A stretch of 64,000 bases of DNA, from the NCBI GenBank assembly GCA_964348755.1, contig CAYGDW010000005.1, positions 7,409 through 71,408 on the forward strand, in the 5' to 3' direction. Positions within the stretch are counted from its first letter, which is position 1. Every line of letters begins with the position of its first letter. Origin of the DNA: UBA7960 sp964348755. GTDB taxonomy: Bacteria > Bacteroidota > Bacteroidia > Bacteroidales > UBA7960. The translations under genes were made by a program, and so were the position numbers. The notes under the pieces were generated by a model. The model was given only the letters and a program-made list of their open reading frames with translations. It ran no database searches and was not told where the DNA came from. Shown piece after piece: positions 17,912 to 24,755 of this stretch.

Positions 17912-19060
17912 ATGGATATGGAGTGGCTCTTGGAGATTCCGTTTACTTTCGAATGGATATTGCTTTATGTTTTCGGCCTTACGGCCTGTATTCAGCTATT
18001 CATGTATTGGTTTTTTTTCAGCCGGCTGGCTTTTTATAAGCCCAATGCCAAAAACCAAACCACACCTCCGGTTTCCGTAATAATTTGCGCAAAAAACGAA
18101 TACCTGAACCTGGAAGAAAACCTCCCATTTTTTCTGAATCAGGATTACCCCAATTTTGAAGTGCTGGTAATAAACGATGGCTCTGACGACGAAAGTGAGC
18201 TGCTGCTTCACGGTATGCGGGCAAATTTTAAGCAACTGCGGTTTATTAATTTGCAAAAAAACATAAATTTCTTCCAGGGAAAGAAGTTCCCTTTGTCTAT
18301 TGGTATAAAAGAAGCCAGGCATGAAATTGTTTTGCTTGCCGATGCCGATTGCCGCCCTGCCAGCAACCATTGGATTTCGGCCATGATGGAAGGATTTGAC
18401 CCAACGGCCGAAATCGTGCTTGGCTGCGGACTTTATCAGAAAAAGCCCGGATTGCTTAACCTGCTTATTCGTTACGATACTTTTTTTATTGCTTTGCAAT
18501 ACCTTTCTTTTGCCCTTACGGGGAATGCATATATGGGAGTGGGCCGCAACCTGGCCTACCGGCGAGAATTGTTTTTCCGCAACAAGGGTTTTACTTCGCA
18601 TTACACCATAATGTCGGGCGACGACGACCTATTTATTAACCAGGCTGCCACCCGCCATAATGTGCGGGTTTTGCCCATACCCCAAGGACAGACCATTTCA
18701 TTGCCAAAGGAAACATTGGGAAAATGGTTTCACCAGAAACGCCGGCACATGACAACCGGCAAGCACTACAAACCAAAATTCAAGTTCATACTTGGTCTGT
18801 TTGGTATTACTCAATTGACCTTTTATCCCCTTTTTATTATTATAATGGCATGCTGCCTTTTATCAACAATCGGGCTGGTAGCCGCTGCAATCTATACTAT
18901 ACGTATGATAAGTATGTTAATAATTTTTTACAGAGCCGGCAAAAAAATTAATCAAAGCCGATTATCTTTATGTTCGCCGCTGTTTGATGCAGTCATTACA
19001 GGCCTTAACCTTATATTTGCATTTGCAGCCATGTTTTTTAACAGCAATAAATGGAAGTAA
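17912..19060 (+). CDS. Family 2 glycosyltransferase, membrane-bound
   Basis: 382 residues from the ATG at 17912 (another ATG follows at 17918). An N-terminal helix (about 10-35) precedes a GT-A domain: PVSVIICAKNEYLNLEENLP, VLVINDGSDDESE, the metal-binding LLADADC, GRNLAYRRELFF, the catalytic-base region MSGDDDLFIN, and KWFHQKRRHMTTG in place of the Q/RxxRW box. About three C-terminal membrane helices follow. This is the layout of processive or lipid-linked GT2 enzymes. The acceptor and sugar are unknown. The gene is divergent from tgt, and its end overlaps the sigma-factor start by 10 bases. Confidence 0.87.
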   Translation: MDMEWLLEIPFTFEWILLYVFGLTACIQLFMYWFFFSRLAFYKPNAKNQTTPPVSVIICAKNEYLNLEENLPFFLNQDYPNFEVLVINDGSDDESELLLHGMRANFKQLRFINLQKNINFFQGKKFPLSIGIKEARHEIVLLADADCRPASNHWISAMMEGFDPTAEIVLGCGLYQKKPGLLNLLIRYDTFFIALQYLSFALTGNAYMGVGRNLAYRRELFFRNKGFTSHYTIMSGDDDLFINQAATRHNVRVLPIPQGQTISLPKETLGKWFHQKRRHMTTGKHYKPKFKFILGLFGITQLTFYPLFIIIMACCLLSTIGLVAAAIYTIRMISMLIIFYRAGKKINQSRLSLCSPLFDAVITGLNLIFAFAAMFFNSNKWK

Positions 19061-19656
19061 AAACCAACCTTACCGAAAAAGCACAAAAAGACTATAAGCT
19101 TGTTAGGGAGGCCGTGGACCACCAATGCCAAAAATCCTATTCGGAGCTTATGGTCAGGTATAAGGACACCATTTACTTTATGTTGCTAAAAATGGCAGGC
19201 AACCACGAAGATGCTGAAGACCTTACCATAGAGGCCTTTGGTAAGGCTTTTAAAAATCTTGATCAATACACACCCGATTACGCATTTAGCACCTGGCTGT
19301 TTAAAATTGCTTCAAACAACTGCATCGACTTTATTCGCAAGAAAAAAAAGAATGTGCTCAACTACGAAGCAAACGAAGAGCTTAACGAATCGGCCAGGGC
19401 AGGCAACATTCCATCCAACTCGGGCGATCCTGAAGAGAAACTCCTCCGTAGACAAAAAATAAAAATAATGCGGGAACTGGTAGAGGGCCTCAAACCCCGG
19501 TACCGCAGACTTATTGAGTTGCGGTACTTCGACGAAAAATCTTACGAGGAAATTTGCCAGGAACTTAATCTGCCATTGGGCACCGTAAAGGCACAGTTAT
19601 TCCGTGCACGGGAGTTTCTTTACAACATCCTAAAAAATTCCAAAGACCAGATCTGA
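19051..19656 (+). CDS. RNA polymerase sigma factor, ECF-like (sigma-70 regions 2 and 4)
   Basis: 201 residues. Region 2 spans about 25-95 (YSELMVRYKDTIYFMLLKMAGNHEDAEDLTIEAFGKAFKNLDQY..FSTWLFKIASNNCIDFIRKKK), and region 4 spans about 140-195 (LVEGLKPRYRRLIELRYFDEKSYEEICQELNLPLGTVKAQLFRARE) with its helix-turn-helix. The linker is short, as in ECF sigma factors. No anti-sigma gene is beside it. It overlaps the glycosyltransferase gene by 10 bases, implying coupled translation. The YFDEKSYEEI pattern is typical of a conserved sigma factor common in Bacteroidota; target genes are unknown. Confidence 0.9.
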   Translation: MEVKTNLTEKAQKDYKLVREAVDHQCQKSYSELMVRYKDTIYFMLLKMAGNHEDAEDLTIEAFGKAFKNLDQYTPDYAFSTWLFKIASNNCIDFIRKKKKNVLNYEANEELNESARAGNIPSNSGDPEEKLLRRQKIKIMRELVEGLKPRYRRLIELRYFDEKSYEEICQELNLPLGTVKAQLFRAREFLYNILKNSKDQI

Positions 19657-19800
19657 CAAAGTGCCGAACTTTTTTGCCAAATTTTAAGGCACGAAGTATT
19701 GGGGCTTTGGATCGGTATTTTGAGTTATGCGGCATAGTGCCAAAAAGACCAATAAAGTCAAATAGCCTTTGTATTGTTCCGGTTTAGAGGGCAATGCTGA

Positions 19801-21126
19801 TTATAAACCGCTAAAAACCATATCGTTGAATACAAGCGTAGGTATTTGCGAAGGGGAGAAATGGAAAGGGTCATTGCCGGTTTCGGCCAATTGATGCCAG
19901 AGAGTTTGAAGGTTGCCAGCAATATTCATTTCATTTACTGCCTGCACTATCTTACCGTTTTCAATATATTGCCCCGAAATACCAAATGAAAAATCGCCCG
20001 TGGTAACACTTGCATTGCCCCCCGAAAAGGAGGTAACCAGAATGGCATTTTCAAGGTTTGCAATAATTTCCTGCTGATTTCGCTGGCCCAGCTCCACAAA
20101 AATATTGGATGTGCCTCCGCCATTTGGCGTAATGCCCAGTTTCCGGCCAAAGTAGTTATCAATAAGATACGAGTTCAAGACCCCGTTTTTTATTAGTTCG
20201 CGCCTGGTTGCCTTAATACCTTCGCCATCAAACAACCTTGATGCCAGGCCTCCGGGCACCAAAGGGTCGTCAATAACAGTAAGCAATGGCGAGCCGATTT
20301 GCGAATTGATCTTATCTATTAAAAATGAGTTTCTTTGAAAAATATTGCGGGCCGACATGGGTGCAAACATTCGGCCCAAAATATTGCCAGCAACCCGGTT
20401 TTCTAAAATCATGGTGTACTTTCCCGATTTTATAGGTTTTTGGCCAAGTTGCCTCATAGTGTCAGCAACAGCGCTTTCGGCAATAGTTTGGGGCGAAGGC
20501 AGGCGATTAATAAACCTGGTTCGGGCAAATGCCGAGCCGGCGGGTCTGGCTGTGCCGTCGAGCACCGAAAGTGAGGCCGAAAGCCCAAATGATGTTGACT
20601 CCCAACTTCCGCTAAATCCATTGGTGTGAAATCTTACCCCTTGCAAATGGTTATCGCTGAAACCGGCCGAAGCCGACAATACCTCTGCTGCCCCGTTTAA
20701 TTGCCTGGCAAGTTGTTCGGTTTCCAGGGCTTTTTCAATTCTGAATTTAGGTGTAATGGCACTTTGCCCCTGGTCAAACAAGCCAAGGTCAATTTCGGAA
20801 ATGGGGGGGTAAAGCGAGGGGTCGGGCAAACCCCTGTCGGGATCGGGTGCCAAATAGGCCGTGGCATCTACTGCATCGCTTATAAATTTTTCGAGCTGAG
20901 TACGGTTCAAATTATTGGTGGTGTGGGTCGAAAATTTGTTGTCGCGGTATATTTGAATAGTTAAACTGTTGTCAGTCGATTCGCGGATAATATCGGGTCT
21001 TTGCTCCCTTATTTCCACCTGTACCGATCTTGAGCGGGTTATGGCGGTGGCGGCATGGGAGGCGCCTTTTTTCTGGGCAAAACCTGCAACCCATTGGGCC
21101 AGGCTTAAGCGTTCCTTCTGATTCAT
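19801..21126 (-). CDS. TldE/PmbA-like protein
   Basis: 441 residues, without a signal peptide. It has the TldD/PmbA fold (N-terminal alpha/beta domain to about 150, beta-rich C-terminal domain from about 210). It ends in the GGNASVTTGDFSFGISGQYIENGKIVQAVNEMNIAGNL block shared by both partners. The HExxxH metal motif is missing, which marks it as the non-catalytic TldE partner; in E. coli the TldD-TldE dimer cleaves unfolded peptides such as microcin B17 precursor and CcdA. It starts 34 bases after the TldD gene on the same strand. Its partner here carries an export signal while this protein does not. Confidence 0.9.
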   Translation of the reverse strand: MNQKERLSLAQWVAGFAQKKGASHAATAITRSRSVQVEIREQRPDIIRESTDNSLTIQIYRDNKFSTHTTNNLNRTQLEKFISDAVDATAYLAPDPDRGLPDPSLYPPISEIDLGLFDQGQSAITPKFRIEKALETEQLARQLNGAAEVLSASAGFSDNHLQGVRFHTNGFSGSWESTSFGLSASLSVLDGTARPAGSAFARTRFINRLPSPQTIAESAVADTMRQLGQKPIKSGKYTMILENRVAGNILGRMFAPMSARNIFQRNSFLIDKINSQIGSPLLTVIDDPLVPGGLASRLFDGEGIKATRRELIKNGVLNSYLIDNYFGRKLGITPNGGGTSNIFVELGQRNQQEIIANLENAILVTSFSGGNASVTTGDFSFGISGQYIENGKIVQAVNEMNIAGNLQTLWHQLAETGNDPFHFSPSQIPTLVFNDMVFSGL

Positions 21127-21160
21127 AATTTGTGTATTTTACAACTACTTTTGTTTCAAA

Positions 21161-22708
21161 TTATACATTTCTTCCACCCACGGTTATTGATGATACCTTA
21201 ACTGTAGGTTGTCCCATAGATGCCGGAACACCCTGGCCGGATTTTCCGCACGTCCAGCCAGCCTCAGACATGGCAAGGTCGTTGCCAACCATTACAATAT
21301 CGCTAAGTACCTGAGGGCCGTTGCCTATAATATTCACATCTTTTATCGGCCTGGTAAGTTTTCCGTTTTCAATCAGGTAGCCTTGCTTAATGAAGAAGGT
21401 GAAATCGCCAGGGCCTATCTTTACCTGCCCTCCTGTAAAGGTTTCGGCATATATTCCATAATCAACCGATTCAATGATCTCTTGTTTCTGGTGGGGGCCA
21501 TTAAGCATATATGTGTTGCGCATGCGTGGTAGGGGCATGTGCCGGAACGATTCCCGGCGCCCGCTTCCGGTGGGTGGCACATTGTAATGGCGGGCGCTGA
21601 TGCGGTCGTGCAGATACGAAACAAAAGTGCCGTTTTCCACCAAAACGGTCCTTTGGCTGGCATTCCCCTCATCATCCATGTTTATTGAACCCCGCATGTG
21701 GGGAATGGTTCCGTCGTCAATGATAGTAACAAAAGGTTCTGCAACTTTTTTGCCAATTTTGTCGCTGAAAATAGATTCGCCACGGCGATTAAAATCGGCC
21801 TCAATACCGTGCCCGATCGCTTCATGAAGCAAAATTCCCGAACTTCCAGCGGCCAAAACCATTGGCATGCGGCCGGCTCGCGGGGTGGTGGCTTCAAAAA
21901 GAAGTACGGTGCCTTCAACCGATTTTGTGGCAATACGGCTCAGGTATTCCTGGTTGAGCATTGTTAAGTCTGCCCTTTTCGAAATGGTGTAACCATTTTG
22001 CTCCCTGCGTCCATTCTGCTCGGCTATTACCGAAGCACCTATGGTACACATTGGCTGGTAATCGGCTGCAACAACCCCGTCGGAGTTCGCAAAAAGAATA
22101 TATGTGCTGCTGTCTGAGTAGGTAACATTACAAACTTTTACCCGCCCATCGAGCGAGAATACTTTTTTATTGATGTACTCAAGGGCAGGAATTTTCTGGC
22201 TGATGGCTACTTCTTCCCAAGGGGTATTTATTTTGTAAAAATTCGGAAACCGACGCTTTTGAAATGCACCGGCTGTTTTATGCGATCTTGTGTCGGCAAT
22301 GCTGGCAGCAGTTTGGGCAGCCAATTTCATGGATGAAGGCGTTATTTCTTCAGTATATGAGTACCCGGTTTGGTCGCCCTTCAATACCCTGATACCAACC
22401 CCAAAATTTATATTGGAAGCAGCCCGGTTTACAATATTGTCTTCCAACCCAATTGAATTGCCAATGGTGTGCTCAAAATACAAATCGCAATAATCGCCAC
22501 CGTGCGACAAAGCCTCAGCAATTATATCATTTAAAAGTCGTGGGGTTACCCCAAAATGATTGTAGTAATCATTGATGGTGTATGTCAACGGGTTTACCTG
22601 CTGCCGGGCCGAAAAGCAACCCGTTAGTACCGAAGGCGCTATTGCGGTACCGGCCACCACTATACCTCCGGTTTTCATAAATTCGCGGCGATTAATTGGT
22701 TTGCTCAT
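21161..22708 (-). CDS. TldD-like metallopeptidase with Tat lipoprotein leader
   Basis: 515 residues. The zinc site is intact: HEAIGH at 295-300 and the downstream Cys in GWTCGKSGQGVPA near the C-terminus. The N-terminus is unusual for this enzyme: NRREFMK is a twin-arginine motif, followed by GGIVVAGTAIAPSVLTGC with the lipobox LTGC (Cys31). This predicts Tat export and lipid anchoring, whereas E. coli TldD is cytosolic. The gene is first in a two-gene unit with the TldE-like gene. The reaction is proteolysis of small or unfolded peptides; the substrate here is unknown. Confidence 0.9.
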   Translation of the reverse strand: MSKPINRREFMKTGGIVVAGTAIAPSVLTGCFSARQQVNPLTYTINDYYNHFGVTPRLLNDIIAEALSHGGDYCDLYFEHTIGNSIGLEDNIVNRAASNINFGVGIRVLKGDQTGYSYTEEITPSSMKLAAQTAASIADTRSHKTAGAFQKRRFPNFYKINTPWEEVAISQKIPALEYINKKVFSLDGRVKVCNVTYSDSSTYILFANSDGVVAADYQPMCTIGASVIAEQNGRREQNGYTISKRADLTMLNQEYLSRIATKSVEGTVLLFEATTPRAGRMPMVLAAGSSGILLHEAIGHGIEADFNRRGESIFSDKIGKKVAEPFVTIIDDGTIPHMRGSINMDDEGNASQRTVLVENGTFVSYLHDRISARHYNVPPTGSGRRESFRHMPLPRMRNTYMLNGPHQKQEIIESVDYGIYAETFTGGQVKIGPGDFTFFIKQGYLIENGKLTRPIKDVNIIGNGPQVLSDIVMVGNDLAMSEAGWTCGKSGQGVPASMGQPTVKVSSITVGGRNV

Positions 22709-22888
22709 TATTATATATTTGTTGAAGGTGTGAATTAAAGTATTGAGGTTACTAAACTACGAAAAATTTTTAATAGTGGGCCAATTTTTGCATTTATTGG
22801 CAAATGCAATCCTGAGAAAAGAAATATAAGGATTTGGGCTATACTCGCCATTTTTATAATAATGCTATTTGGCAGCGATACTTTTGGC

Positions 22889-22921
22889 TTGTAATCAGTT
22901 AAAAATTTTAAAGTAATTTTG
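22889..22921 (+). promoter_or_regulatory. Candidate promoter of the 175-aa lipoprotein gene
   Basis: TTG at 22889-22891 and TAATTTTG at 22914-22921 (exact -7 match), spacer 22 bases. The gene begins 21 bases downstream. Confidence 0.5.
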
Positions 22922-22942
22922 TAGCCTTAAAATTAAAAATTC

Positions 22943-23470
22943 ATGAGCAAACCACTGACCCTTATTGTTTTTGCTGCATTACTGGTTGCAGTTTTATTGC
23001 TTCAGGGTTGCAAAACCAATAAGCACCCTGGCGAAAAAGAGGCCAGGCTCGCATTGGAAAATCATTTTCGCAAAGAGGTTTACAATGGCTTCGTTGAAGT
23101 TCTGGAAGTAAAAGTAGTAAATGAAAATTACGTTGAGTTTGATGAGAGTCAGTATTATGATATGAAGGTGAATGTAAAAGTGAACATTAACAGGGCTTTT
23201 GTTGTTTCTAAATTATTTACAGCTTTTAATTTTGAGGTAAACGAACAATGGGCACAGAATTTTGAAATTAGCATGGCCCAGGCCCAGACACAGGAACAAA
23301 AAAACCAAATCATTGAAAGGTTCGAAGCCAACTCTTTTTCGCTAGGCATACATGAACTTGAAGCTGGATTAGGATTTGTAAAAATTGATGGTCGCTGGCG
23401 GGTTTTGAATCTGTCCCTTTGGCCTGCTCAGCCAGGGGGCGAGGCAACCAGGGATCGCAATGCCGAGTAA
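22943..23470 (+). CDS. Hypothetical lipoprotein, 175 aa
   Basis: The leader MSKPLTLIVFAALLVAVLLL ends in the lipobox LLQGC (Cys24), so the protein is probably a lipoprotein. The mature part is acidic and helical plus beta (EKEARLALENHFRKEVYNGFVEVLEVKVVNENYVEF), with a C-terminal KIDGRWRVLNLSL that recalls the last strand of NTF2/SnoaL-like folds. I do not recognise the family. It has its own promoter and stands alone between the divergent TldD gene and the metal cluster; a link to that cluster is only positional. Confidence 0.7.
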   Translation: MSKPLTLIVFAALLVAVLLLQGCKTNKHPGEKEARLALENHFRKEVYNGFVEVLEVKVVNENYVEFDESQYYDMKVNVKVNINRAFVVSKLFTAFNFEVNEQWAQNFEISMAQAQTQEQKNQIIERFEANSFSLGIHELEAGLGFVKIDGRWRVLNLSLWPAQPGGEATRDRNAE

Positions 23471-23531
23471 ATGATTGTTTAAAAAATGTTAAAACGTATA
23501 AGCCCAAAATAGTTTTTTGTAACTTTACAAA

Positions 23532-24002
23532 ATGCAGCAAATTTTTAAAAATATCGTGATTTTGGGTGTGCTTCTGGCATTTTTGGTGTCGGCAGCAGGC
23601 TTTCGTCTGGTAAAACATACCTGCCCAATGTGCGATATTTCCCAATATTCGCTTTTTATCCAGGCTTCGTGCTGCACTACAGAGGCTCCCAATCTTATTC
23701 CTGAGCCGCTTTCGTGTTGCATGGTAAATATTGACCCCGCACTTTGTTATACAAACTTTGAAAGCACTTCGTGCTGCCAGAATGAATCGCAACTTATTGT
23801 AATTGAAGAGTTGGTTGCTCCTGCTTCATTTAGGCTTGAGGCCAGTTGGGTTAGCATTCTGCCGCAAATATTCAAGCCAGGTTTGCTTTTGTCTGTTTCG
23901 TGCCAACCGCTGCACCAGGCCTTTAGGCATCCGCCACCTCCGGTCTTTACAGGCACTGACTATGTTGTTTACCTCCAACAGTTAAAATTAGCACACTGTT
24001 AG
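23532..24002 (+). CDS. Cys-rich exported protein, HYC-CC-PP-like family
   Basis: 156 residues with a signal peptide (MQQIFKNIVILGVLLAFLVS). After it come KHTCPMC, then three CC pairs (ASCCTT, LSCCMV, TSCCQN), a long linker and a proline run near the C-terminus (HPPPPVF). This order matches Bacteroidota proteins I know under the label HYC_CC_PP, with HTC in place of HYC. Eleven Cys and the periplasmic location suggest metal binding or disulfides. It is the first gene of a run leading to two HMA proteins and a TonB receptor. The function is unproven. Confidence 0.72.
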   Translation: MQQIFKNIVILGVLLAFLVSAAGFRLVKHTCPMCDISQYSLFIQASCCTTEAPNLIPEPLSCCMVNIDPALCYTNFESTSCCQNESQLIVIEELVAPASFRLEASWVSILPQIFKPGLLLSVSCQPLHQAFRHPPPPVFTGTDYVVYLQQLKLAHC

Positions 24003-24004
24003 TT

Positions 24005-24026
24005 TTTGCTGCTTCTGTGCAGCAAA
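24005..24026 (+). terminator. Hairpin after the Cys-rich gene
   Basis: TTTGCTGC - TTCTGT - GCAGCAAA is a perfect 8-bp stem with a 6-base loop starting 3 bases after the stop codon. There is no proper T-run, so it may only slow polymerase or protect the mRNA end. Confidence 0.4.
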
Positions 24027-24068
24027 TGGCTCCTTTCTTGTCAATGGCAATGAAGGGATTGCCTGTGT

Positions 24069-24100
24069 TTTGTTTTGTCAACTTGCCAAAAATAATTTTG
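24069..24100 (+). promoter_or_regulatory. Promoter of the HMA/TonB-receptor operon
   Basis: TTTG at 24069-24072 and an exact TAATTTTG at 24093-24100, spacer 20 bases, 24 bases before the exported HMA gene. It would drive the two HMA genes and the receptor separately from the Cys-rich gene upstream. Confidence 0.6.
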
Positions 24101-24124
24101 TAAGACTTATAAAGACGTTAAACA

Positions 24125-24526
24125 ATGAAAACCATATCATTCATTTTTGCCGCCATAATGTTGGTGCTTATTTCAGGAAATTCCCAACCAGTTTTGGCTC
24201 AGGAGCCTGCCCCCGACCAAACCATTGAAGCTCAGATTAAAGTGTTAGGTCTTTGTGGTATGTGCAAAGAGCGCATTGAGCGCGCTGCATTTAGTATAAG
24301 GGGTGTTCGCTCGGCCAGCTGGGACCAGACGAAAAATCTTCTTACAGTTAGCTACCGTAGTGGCCGTGCCAGCCAGGAAGATATTGAGCGTGCCATTGCC
24401 AAAGCTGGTCATGACACCCAAAACTTCATTACGACCGAGCAAACCTACAAAAACATGCACCATTGCTGCAAATATCCGCGCGACCCCGAAATGCTGAAAA
24501 ACAACAAACTCTATAACCAGGATTAA
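24125..24526 (+). CDS. Exported heavy-metal-associated (HMA) domain protein
   Basis: 133 residues: a signal peptide (MKTISFIFAAIMLVLISG, cleavage near VLAQE), then one ferredoxin-like HMA domain (about 35-105). Its metal loop reads LGLCGMCKERIE, a CxxC motif, in place of the usual GMTCxxC. A C-terminal tail adds NMHHCCKYPRD, another likely thiol/imidazole metal site. It would bind Cu(I) or a similar soft metal in the periplasm. It precedes a cytosolic HMA protein by 11 bases and a TonB receptor. The metal is inferred from the family, not shown. Confidence 0.85.
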   Translation: MKTISFIFAAIMLVLISGNSQPVLAQEPAPDQTIEAQIKVLGLCGMCKERIERAAFSIRGVRSASWDQTKNLLTVSYRSGRASQEDIERAIAKAGHDTQNFITTEQTYKNMHHCCKYPRDPEMLKNNKLYNQD

Positions 24527-24537
24527 AAAAATTGGCC

Positions 24538-24750
24538 ATGGAAAAAATTTTTTCAGTAAGTGGGTTACACTGCAGCGCATGTGCTGCCCGTGTGCAAAAA
24601 GCCCTTGCAGCCATTGATGGCGTGGAACAGGTACAGGTTGACCTTGCTTCGGCTACAGTAAAAATTAAATCAGTTTTCGAAATTAAAACAGATTCCCTGA
24701 ACACTCAGCTAGAGGAAATGGGTGATTACCATCTGTTTGAAAAACATTGA
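24538..24750 (+). CDS. Heavy-metal-associated protein, CopZ-like
   Basis: 70 residues from the ATG at 24538. It is a single HMA domain with SGLHCSACAARVQKAL (CxxC in the metal loop) and the DGVEQVQVDLASATVKI strand pattern of CopZ/Atx1 chaperones. There is no signal peptide, so it acts in the cytosol, probably passing Cu(I) or another soft metal to a P-type ATPase or regulator. No ATPase gene is in the window. It sits between the exported HMA gene and the TonB receptor, with gaps of 11 and 5 bases, clearly one operon. Confidence 0.88.
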   Translation: MEKIFSVSGLHCSACAARVQKALAAIDGVEQVQVDLASATVKIKSVFEIKTDSLNTQLEEMGDYHLFEKH

Positions 24751-24755
24751 CTTGA

